From: an uncultured Oscillospiraceae bacterium
Lineage (GTDB): Bacteria; Bacillota; Clostridia; Oscillospirales; Oscillospiraceae
DNA: 49,899 bases
Assembly (NCBI GenBank): GCA_934567355.1
Contig: CAKTJC010000020.1
Coordinates: forward strand, 1 to 49,899
Reading direction: 5' to 3'
A program made the translations under genes and the position numbers. This document shows, in pieces, positions 1 through 5,859 of the stretch; the stretch's first letter is position 1; each line of letters begins with the position of its first letter. The notes below the pieces were generated by a model, which was given only the letters and a program-made list of their open reading frames with translations, made no database searches and was not told the DNA's origin.

Positions 1-496
1 CCCCACACGGGGAGCGTGGATTGAAATAAACAAGTCAGTATCCATTCCGGCATCGTGTGAAGTCGCTCCCCACACGGGGAGCGTGGATTGAAATGTCTGC
101 AAAAGGTGCGCATACGTGGTATAAAATTGTCGCTCCCCACACGGGGAGCGTGGATTGAAATTCACATTGTCTACCGTCTGCGCTGCGCCAGAGGGGTCGC
201 TCCCCACACGGGGAGCGTGGATTGAAATCACCGTCACGCCGGAGATTTTCACGCCGTCATACGTCGCTCCCCACACGGGGAGCGTGGATTGAAATATCCT
301 TTGTGCCTTTATTGTATCACCTTTATCAGTCGCTCCCCACACGGGGAGCGTGGATTGAAATCTGCTGCTGCTGTGCCTGCCGGATGTGCTGCAAGGTCGC
401 TCCCCACACGGGGAGCGTGGATTGAAATGTTGACTGCGTCCACCAGATTGTCCTTTGCCTCCGGTCGCTCCCCACACGGGGAGCGTGGGTTAATGT
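1..496 (+). CRISPR. Type I-C-like CRISPR array, leader-distal end
   Basis: Seven full-length repeats of 33 bp start at 62, 129, 196, 263, 329, 396 and 464; an eighth, cut by the window edge, occupies 1-27. The repeat begins GTCGCTCCCCACACGGGG and ends AGCGTGGATTGAAAT; the CTCCCC...GGGGAG part is a palindrome. The seven spacers are 33-35 bp and unique. The last repeat (464-496) has a decayed 3' end (GGGTTAATGT in place of GGATTGAAAT), the usual sign of the leader-distal terminus. With the ATTGAAAT 3' handle this places the leader and the cas genes to the left and transcription on +. Repeats of this sequence class belong to subtype I-C (Cas5c/Cas8c/Cas7 Cascade); the subtype is inferred from the repeat alone because no cas gene is in the window. 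Confidence 0.97.
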
Positions 497-838
497 ATTC
501 TATTCAGCCACTGTGCGGCTGTCTTAGCGTCTTTGTCGTCATATAGGCTCGGAGTACTTCATTGTATGGATGCCCTGATAGGCGTTATCTGTCTCCCAGA
601 AGGGAAGCCCACCGTAACTTCAGTGAAATTACAGTGGACTTTTGGCAAAGAGCCGCCATTTTGATTGAACCCTTTTCAGGAAGCGCATCATTTTGCACTT
701 GTATTTCCCGGCTGAGACGCCGCGGCGAAACGGGATTTGCAAAATGAGATACGTGAGGTAAACCCAAAAAGGTTTGCGAATGTGGCTCAGCAAGCTTCAG
801 ACAATCAGATGCAATTTCTGAAACGGGGAGCATCCGAT
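497..838. other. Intergenic stretch with a tRNA-terminator-like remnant
   Basis: No convincing gene is seen. Positions about 603-648 contain an imperfect hairpin (CCCACCGTAA...TTACAGTGGA) that closely matches the terminator next to tRNA-Ser at 2091-2130, and the bases that follow (TGGCAAAGAG... GATTGAACCC) weakly resemble the 3' end of that tRNA. It may be the remains of a duplicated tRNA locus. The rest is unremarkable. Confidence 0.4.
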
Positions 839-1369
839 TTACAGTGGAAGTGGTGAATTCCATAAAGAAGAAAAGTGACGGCAGTAGAATTTTGCCATTT
901 CCTCCCCTTCATCCATAAGATGGTCCTTGAGATAATTTGCGTGTCTCTTCTGTTCTGCCGGATCCACCTCAGAATATCTGTGGATAACCATATTCCCCAG
1001 AGCTTCTTCCCGCAGAATTTCACTGTACACATCGGCAATAATCTCACATTGCGCTACGGGAACATCATGTTCACTCTCCCATGAGTGTCCTTTCCCGCGT
1101 ATCATACCATCCGCCGAGTCCAGAAAATAAAGATAACCTTTCCTGTCCTTGTAGAGAGTTTCCAGCTGATTTGGAAAACGCTCGAAATAGTGCTGCCTGC
1201 CGTCCGCCCCGACGCCCATAGTAACAAAATTTTCAGCCCTACTTCTGCAGCAGACCAAAGCATAGCATCTGTCCACACTGAAATAAGCAACCAATTTTCC
1301 GGTAGAATGAGATCTTGAATTTGCCTTAATTGTGTGCAGTCCAGGAATGCACGAACCGTGATAAATCAC
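839..1369 (-). CDS. Uncharacterised 176-residue protein with N-terminal YHGS motif
   Basis: The reading frame starts at GTG (1369-1367), six bases after a GGAGG ribosome site. There is no signal peptide or membrane segment. The N terminus (MIYHGSCIPGL, then VAYFSVDRCYALVC near 27-40) has the spacing of a His-Gly-Ser motif, a short strand and an Ala/Tyr-rich helix that I associate with the entrance of several ADP-ribosyltransferase-like families (DUF3990, KptA), but the similarity is short and I do not claim that function. The middle is rich in aromatic and acidic residues (LYKDRKGYLYFLDSADGM), and the C terminus is basic and helical. It stands alone, 340 bp beyond the CRISPR array and transcribed toward it. 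Proteins of this look occur as unnamed single genes in Clostridia. It is probably a real gene; its role is unknown. Confidence 0.7.
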   Translation of the reverse strand: MIYHGSCIPGLHTIKANSRSHSTGKLVAYFSVDRCYALVCCRSRAENFVTMGVGADGRQHYFERFPNQLETLYKDRKGYLYFLDSADGMIRGKGHSWESEHDVPVAQCEIIADVYSEILREEALGNMVIHRYSEVDPAEQKRHANYLKDHLMDEGEEMAKFYCRHFSSLWNSPLPL

Positions 1370-1566
1370 AATGTACCTCCGAAAGTTTTTTGTATTACTC
1401 CTATTATATCATTTTCAAAAGCGCTTGTACAGTAAAAACTTCACCCTAAAATTGATTGAAAACTGCCATGGGGTGCAAATTCTGTACAGAGGGAGCGCAG
1501 TTCTCATTTTAGAGGGTGCATTGTTTTCCTGATAATTACACTCCCTGCTTTGCAACACACTTAAAT

Positions 1567-2037
1567 TTATCGTTCAATGCGATAGTATTTGAACGTACCA
1601 TCGTCCCCAACAAAGCGGAATCCCACCTTTTCCAACACATGCTGACTCCGAGTATTTTTCATGATGGTATCTGCATTGACTGCAACCATTCCCATTTCTT
1701 CAAAAGCAATTTTTACCGCCAAACGTTCAGCCTGCGTTCCGTACCCTTTTCCTTTTACAGTATCGTTTTGCATATGAATGCTCAGAGTGCACTCAGCTTT
1801 TTCCCAATCTATCCGTTTCAGTTGCAGTTCCCCGATAGGGCTTCCATCAAGCATAATCGCAAATACAATACGAGACGGTTCATTTTTCGATTCAAAATAT
1901 CTGCCAACATGAGCTTCGTTATAGGTGTATGGCTTAAATTCAGATATATCCGCATAAATAGATGCATCATTGCTCCAATGCTTATACAGTTCATGACATA
2001 ATTCCCGAGTCATCTTCTTTAGCTGAATTATTTGCAT
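1567..2037 (-). CDS. GNAT-family N-acetyltransferase (RimJ/RimL-like)
   Basis: A 156-residue acetyl-CoA-dependent acetyltransferase of the GNAT fold. The acetyl-CoA pyrophosphate-binding motif is visible as KGKGYGTQAERL (about residues 95-106), preceded by the strand AECTLSIHMQ and followed by the typical NTRSQHVLEKVGFRFVG segment (motif B), in which an Asn and a late Phe close the cofactor site. This order is that of the Acetyltransf_3 group, which acetylates ribosomal-protein N termini, amino sugars or drugs; the substrate cannot be predicted. ATG 2037-2035 is chosen because GGAGG sits six bases upstream; an ATG seven codons earlier has no such site. The gene stands alone, on the same strand as the tRNA-Ser gene to its right. 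Confidence 0.9.
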   Translation of the reverse strand: MQIIQLKKMTRELCHELYKHWSNDASIYADISEFKPYTYNEAHVGRYFESKNEPSRIVFAIMLDGSPIGELQLKRIDWEKAECTLSIHMQNDTVKGKGYGTQAERLAVKIAFEEMGMVAVNADTIMKNTRSQHVLEKVGFRFVGDDGTFKYYRIER

Positions 2038-2090
2038 CTCTATCCTCCGAATTCTCATTCGTCAAACTCAAGTATACTGTGTCAGCACAA

Positions 2091-2130
2091 AAAAGCCCAC
2101 CATAATTCTATCAAAATTACGGTGGACTTA
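2091..2130 (-). terminator. Intrinsic terminator of tRNA-Ser
   Basis: Read on the minus strand, a stem of AAGTCCACCGTAATT pairs with AATTATGGTGGGCTT over a short loop and is followed by a run of six T. It lies immediately 3' of the tRNA-Ser CCA end. A related hairpin occurs at 603-648. Confidence 0.8.
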
Positions 2131-2222
2131 TGGCGGAGAGTCAGGGATTTGAACCCTGGCGACATTATTCATGCCCTACGAGATTTCGAGTCACGCCTCT
2201 TCGACCACTTGAGTAACTCTCC
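2131..2222 (-). tRNA. tRNA-Ser(CGA)
   Basis: A class II tRNA of 92 nt including an encoded CCA (2133-2131). Acceptor GGAGAGT pairs with ACTCTCC; the D stem is CTC/GAG; the T arm is CAGGG-TTCAAAT-CCCTG; a long variable arm (GGCAT...ATGTC) is typical of serine tRNAs. The anticodon loop CTCGAAA gives anticodon CGA (2188-2186), reading UCG. The anticodon stem CGTGA/TCTCG has a U-U mismatch at the middle pair (29:41), which is unusual. Confidence 0.93.
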
Positions 2223-2269
2223 ATGCTTCCCATAAAGCAGGAGTATTATATCAGCATTGGGGAGAAAAA

Positions 2270-2539
2270 TCAAGGATTTTCCGGTTTCTTTTTTGCAAGC
2301 TCAATCACCTCACGGAGCTTTGCGGTGATTTCCCGGTAATTTTCTCGCTGGTGGGGACGAAGGCAATAGGTACAGTCTTTGATTCCCTTGGCGTTGTAGC
2401 GGAAGTTGCCGCCGCATTGGTCACCCAGTGCGTACAGGGGGCAATAGCAGAACAGGCAGCTGAAGGTTTCCGGGTCAGCACCGGGGTGGCAGGGGTAATA
2501 TTCGCATTCTTTATTCTGGAAAAAATCATAGTGGCTCAT
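2270..2539 (-). CDS. Cysteine-rich small-domain protein
   Basis: An 89-residue soluble protein starting MSHYDFFQNKECEYYPCH. It has seven cysteines: C12 and C17, a cluster CLFCYC at 28-33, then C42 (DQCGG) and a final CTYC (56-59). This is the pattern of the cysteine-rich small-domain family (COG2158/PF04071), thought to bind metal, probably zinc, and often found near cobalamin genes or alone in anaerobes. The C-terminal third is a basic helix (REITAKLREVIELAKKK). Only a weak ribosome site (AAAGAGA) precedes the ATG. It is transcribed divergently from the UPF0178 gene, whose promoter lies about 15 bp upstream of this start, so the two may share control. Biochemical function is unknown. Confidence 0.85.
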   Translation of the reverse strand: MSHYDFFQNKECEYYPCHPGADPETFSCLFCYCPLYALGDQCGGNFRYNAKGIKDCTYCLRPHQRENYREITAKLREVIELAKKKPENP

Positions 2540-2555
2540 AAAAATTCTCTTTTCT

Positions 2556-2584
2556 TTGCATTCTCCCGGGCACTATGGTATAAT
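2556..2584 (+). promoter_or_regulatory. Sigma-A-type promoter for the UPF0178 gene
   Basis: TTGCAT (2556-2561), a 17-bp spacer and a perfect TATAAT (2579-2584), 21 bp before the start codon at 2606. Confidence 0.7.
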
Positions 2585-2605
2585 CAGGCCGGAAGGAGAG
2601 TGAAT

Positions 2606-3052
2606 ATGCGCGTTTTGATCGATGGCGACGGCTGTCCGGTGGTGGGCATCGCCGCCGAATTATGCAGCCAAAAGGGCATCCCTTGTGTGCTGCTGTGCGA
2701 CACTGCACACGAAATGCGGCGAAGTGACGTGCAGGTGCTCACCTTTGACAAGGGAGCGGACAGCGTGGACTATGCGCTGGCCAACCGGGTGACGCCCGGC
2801 GACGTGGTCATCACGCAGGACTATGGCGTTGCCTCCATGTGTCTGGCCAAGGGGGCGCGGGTGCTGCATCAGGACGGGTGGGAATACACTCCCTGGAATA
2901 TCGACGCTCTGCTCTGGGAGCGGCACGAGGCACGAAAGTTCCGCCAGGGCGGCGGAAGAACAAAGGGGCAAAGCAAGCGAAAATCGGAGCAGGATCAATG
3001 CTTCCGCGCCGCCTTGTCAGCGATTTTGGAACATATCCCAGGGAAAGATTGA
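2606..3052 (+). CDS. UPF0178 (YaiI/YqxD, DUF188) family protein
   Basis: A 148-residue cytosolic protein of the DUF188 family, which has a PIN-like nuclease fold by structural comparison but no established reaction. The N terminus MRVLIDGDGCPV carries the invariant Asp-x-Asp-x-Cys-Pro signature; further acidic residues of the putative metal site lie at TFDKGADSVDYALA and GDVVITQDYGVA (about 50-80). ATG 2606 is chosen because GGAAGGAG precedes it at 2591-2598, although the frame is open further upstream. Family length is about 150, so the gene is complete. Its last 36 bp overlap the 3' end of the convergent pseudouridine synthase gene. Confidence 0.93.
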   Translation: MRVLIDGDGCPVVGIAAELCSQKGIPCVLLCDTAHEMRRSDVQVLTFDKGADSVDYALANRVTPGDVVITQDYGVASMCLAKGARVLHQDGWEYTPWNIDALLWERHEARKFRQGGGRTKGQSKRKSEQDQCFRAALSAILEHIPGKD

Positions 3053-3667
3053 CGGCGGTTCATGCACGAACTCCATCCATTGCCCCGTTTGGGGATGCCG
3101 GAAGCCGATTTTTTGGGAAAACAGTGCGATTTCGCAGGGGTCATCCCGCGTCGAATATTTCCGTTCTCCCCACAGCGGATAGCCCCGGCTGGCAAACTGG
3201 ACGCGAATCTGGTGGGTCCTGCCGGTATGGAGCTGAATCTGCACCAGGCTCGCACCGTCTGCCTGCGCAAGAACCTGGTAGCTGAGGCTGGCAGGCTGGA
3301 TGCCCTTCCCCGGCTCCGAGGCGACGAAGGTCATTTTTCTGGCCTTGTCTCTGCCCAGGAGGTCGGTAAGGGTATCCTGCATTTTTTCGGGAACGCCATG
3401 GAGCACCGCAAGATAGGTCTTTTGAAAAACTCCTTCCCGCACCTGGCGGGAGAGCTCCGAAGCGGACTGCGCACTGCGTGCCAGCACCATCAGGCCGCCG
3501 ACCACACGATCCAGCCGATGCACCGTTCGGATGTCCGCAGCCGGGTCTTCCAGCTGACTCCTGAGCAGCTCCGGTAAGCCACCCGGTTCGTCCGTAGAGA
3601 GCACCCGGGGCGGTTTGACGCAGACCAGGACAGAATCGTCCTGATAGCACAGTTCAATCAATTTCAT
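3017..3667 (-). CDS. RluA-family RNA pseudouridine synthase
   Basis: A 216-residue enzyme that isomerises specific uridines in rRNA or tRNA to pseudouridine. The catalytic motif is HRLDRVVGGLMVLA (about residues 50-63), in which the Asp after HRL is the nucleophile; LHTGRTHQIRVQFA (about 146-159) is the second conserved block, and LYGERKY of the family appears as LWGERKY. There is no S4 domain, so it resembles the short RluA/YqcB/TruC subgroup rather than RluD. ATG 3667 is preferred over an adjacent GTG because GAGG lies five bases upstream. The stop codon lies inside the convergent UPF0178 gene. The target base cannot be read from sequence. Confidence 0.93.
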   Translation of the reverse strand: MKLIELCYQDDSVLVCVKPPRVLSTDEPGGLPELLRSQLEDPAADIRTVHRLDRVVGGLMVLARSAQSASELSRQVREGVFQKTYLAVLHGVPEKMQDTLTDLLGRDKARKMTFVASEPGKGIQPASLSYQVLAQADGASLVQIQLHTGRTHQIRVQFASRGYPLWGERKYSTRDDPCEIALFSQKIGFRHPQTGQWMEFVHEPPSIFPWDMFQNR

Positions 3668-3730
3668 CACATCCTCAGCCTATTGTAACAAAAACAGGCT
3701 GCGACTTCAAGCATTCGGGAGGTTCAATCT

Positions 3731-4675
3731 ATGAAAATTGTTGTTTTGGATGGCGCGGCGCTGAATCCCGGCGACCTGAGCTGGGATTGGCTTGGAGAAA
3801 TTGGGGAATATACCGTCTATCCCCGCACAGACACTGCCGAAGAGGCGATTGATCGAATCGGTGACTGTGAAATCGTACTAACCAACAAAACACCCATCGA
3901 TGCGGATATTCTGGACCGCTGCCCCTGCATTCGATATATCGGAGTACTTGCTACCGGATACAACGTGGTTGACGTAACAGCAGCAAGAGAACGCGGCATC
4001 CCGGTGACCAACGTGCCCAGCTACGGGACCGAATCGGTCGCCCAATTCACCTTTGCCCTGCTGCTGGAAATCTGCCACAGGGTCGGCCTGCACGATGAGG
4101 CAGTGCATCACGGTGCATGGGAGCAATCTCCCGTTTTCTCCTTCTGGCTCACACAGCAGCGGGAGCTGGCCGGGAAAACCATGGGCATCATCGGGCTGGG
4201 ACGGATCGGAATGGCCGCTGCAAAGCTGGCACGCGCCTTTGGCATGGAGGTACTGGCCTATACCAGGACAGAAAAAGAGGGCACCCAGTGTGTGGAGCTG
4301 GATACCCTGCTGCGGCGCTCGGATGTGATCTCGCTGCACTGTCCCCTTCTGCCGGAAACGACGGAACTGATACGCAGTGAGACGATTGCAAAAATGAAAG
4401 ACGGTGCAATACTGCTCAATACTTCCCGCGGCGGTCTGCTGAATGAAGCAGACGTTGCAGAAGCACTGCGCAGCGGGAAGCTTGGCTATGCTGCCGTGGA
4501 TGTGGTATCCCAAGAACCGATGAACCATAATAATCCCCTGCTCACTGCCCCGAACTGCATCATCACGCCCCACATTGCCTGGGCACCGCTGGAGAGCCGC
4601 CGGCGGCTGATGGAATGCGTGGAGGACAATCTGCGCTGCTTCCTCGATGGAGTTTCAAAAAACGCAGTGAACTAA
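3731..4675 (+). CDS. NAD-dependent D-2-hydroxyacid dehydrogenase (glycerate dehydrogenase-like)
   Basis: A 314-residue cytosolic oxidoreductase that interconverts D-2-hydroxyacids and 2-oxoacids with NAD(H). The Rossmann nucleotide site is GLGRIG (155-160); the catalytic triad of the family is present as Arg233 (NTSRGGLLNE), Glu262 (SQEPM) and His281 (TPHIAW). The N-terminal half (GVLATGYNVVDVTAARERGI, then NVPSYGTESVAQ) is the classical substrate domain. Length and these motifs fit glycerate dehydrogenase/hydroxypyruvate reductase (HprA type), for which D-glycerate is the usual substrate, but lactate- or phosphoglycerate-like substrates cannot be excluded. The gene is monocistronic and divergent from the pseudouridine synthase gene, with 63 bp between their starts. 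Confidence 0.92.
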   Translation: MKIVVLDGAALNPGDLSWDWLGEIGEYTVYPRTDTAEEAIDRIGDCEIVLTNKTPIDADILDRCPCIRYIGVLATGYNVVDVTAARERGIPVTNVPSYGTESVAQFTFALLLEICHRVGLHDEAVHHGAWEQSPVFSFWLTQQRELAGKTMGIIGLGRIGMAAAKLARAFGMEVLAYTRTEKEGTQCVELDTLLRRSDVISLHCPLLPETTELIRSETIAKMKDGAILLNTSRGGLLNEADVAEALRSGKLGYAAVDVVSQEPMNHNNPLLTAPNCIITPHIAWAPLESRRRLMECVEDNLRCFLDGVSKNAVN

Positions 4676-4699
4676 GCTCTGATATGCTGCCGCAGCCTT

Positions 4700-4918
4700 T
4701 TACTTTTTCTTATCAAAGAGAAGAGCAATTCCTAACCCGCCCAGCACCAGCAGCATAGCGGAGGCCAGGGGAGTGGAGCTGCGGATGGCGCTGCTTCTTG
4801 ACAGGGTCGCGCGGACAGGCGGTGCGCTTTTCCACGCCTGCGCACCGGCGCGGATTCCGAAAAATGTCATCATCAGTACCACCGCTGCACAGATCAGACA
4901 CAAAACCCTTATTCCCAT
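4700..4918 (-). CDS. Small membrane or secreted protein, unknown
   Basis: About 72 residues from an ATG near 4918, ten bases after GGGAGG. The N terminus MGIRVLCLICAAVVLMMTFFG is a basic-hydrophobic signal or membrane segment. The middle is Ser/Arg/Ala-rich (SAPPVRATLSRSSAIRSS), and the C terminus has a second hydrophobic stretch (LASAMLLVLGGLGIALLF) ending in DKKK. That tail looks like a cell-wall sorting tail without a clear LPxTG (TPLAS stands in its place). Probably a real small gene, function unknown. The 270 bp upstream of it (to 5227) contain nothing I recognise. Confidence 0.5.
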   Translation of the reverse strand: MGIRVLCLICAAVVLMMTFFGIRAGAQAWKSAPPVRATLSRSSAIRSSTPLASAMLLVLGGLGIALLFDKKK

Positions 4919-5226
4919 TTTTCTGAATCCTCCCTTGAATGATTTCGGATTCAGTATACATGCGGCGCTTTTGGAAAAAGGTCTAACTGGCACTTGCGAT
5001 TTTGGAATCGAACGCCCTTCTGCGCCCGGTTACCGCATAATGAGCGCTACAGCACTGCGAATGCTGACTGCGCTCCCCGAAGCATCGGGCTGTGGGGGAA
5101 AACTTTTGTTAGCGCCTTGTTTTTTCAATGAATACCTGATAAAATCCATGAGAATGTTTAATTACACGGGAAGGAAGGAGCATGAGCGCAGAATGTACGA
5201 AACGAATCGATTGACATTAATGAAAA

Positions 5227-5264
5227 AGCTTCCCCTGCCGCATTTTGAACGGCAGGGGCTTCTG
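5227..5264 (-). terminator. Intrinsic terminator after engB
   Basis: On the minus strand GAAGCCCCTGCCG pairs with CGGCAGGGGAAGC around a nine-base loop and runs into TTTTTC. It directly follows the engB stop codon and should end the tig-clp-lon-engB transcript. Confidence 0.88.
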
Positions 5265-5849
5265 TTATTTTTCCACAGTGTTCACGATCAGCTTTACCAG
5301 CGCATCCCTTCCGTCCCCCTTTTCGGCGGAGAAGGGGATCACGGGACAGCTGTCGGGCAGCTCCAGATCCTGGCGGATAAGCTGAAGATTCGGTTCCAGT
5401 TCGCTTTTTTTCAGCTTGTCCATCTTATTGGCAACTACCGCGAAGGGGCAGCCGCTGTCCAGGAACCAGCGTGCCATGGTGATGTCGTTATTCGTAGGCG
5501 GATGGCGGTAATCCACGATCAGGATGCCCAGGGTGATGCGGTTGGCGGCGAAATAATCCTCCATCAGCTTGCCCCAGCGCTCTTTTTCGCTCTGGGAAAC
5601 CTTGGCGAAGCCATAGCCCGGGAGATCTACCAGGTAGCATTTCCGATCCAGCGTAAAGTAATTGACATGGACGGTTTTTCCCGGCTTATCCCCTACCCTG
5701 GCAAAATTCTTCCGCTGCAGCAGCCGGTTGATGACGGAGGATTTTCCAACGTTGGACTTTCCGGCAAAGGCGATCTCCGGCAGCCGATTGGCGGGGAAAT
5801 CCTTGGGCGACGCGGCGGAAATGAGGAACTCCACATTCTGAAAATTCAT
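5265..5849 (-). CDS. engB: Ribosome biogenesis GTP-binding protein EngB (YsxC/YihA)
   Basis: A 194-residue TRAFAC-class GTPase needed for assembly of the large ribosomal subunit. The G1 loop is GKSNVGKSS (30-38), the G2 region is GKTVHVNYF, G3 is DLPGYG (75-80), G4 is NKMD (141-144) and G5 is SAEKGDG (174-180); DLPGYGFAKV is diagnostic of EngB. ATG 5849 is chosen because AGGGGGAA lies just upstream; the family length of about 195 agrees. It is the last gene of the minus-strand group, ten bases after the lon stop, the same lonA-ysxC neighbourhood as in Bacillus subtilis. Confidence 0.97.
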   Translation of the reverse strand: MNFQNVEFLISAASPKDFPANRLPEIAFAGKSNVGKSSVINRLLQRKNFARVGDKPGKTVHVNYFTLDRKCYLVDLPGYGFAKVSQSEKERWGKLMEDYFAANRITLGILIVDYRHPPTNNDITMARWFLDSGCPFAVVANKMDKLKKSELEPNLQLIRQDLELPDSCPVIPFSAEKGDGRDALVKLIVNTVEK

Positions 5850-5859
5850 CCGTTCCCCC

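Noticed and set aside
222..546. Open frames with Arg/Gly-rich repeats (for example SLPTRGAWIEI repeated)
   Set aside because: They are translations of the CRISPR repeats and spacers, not genes.
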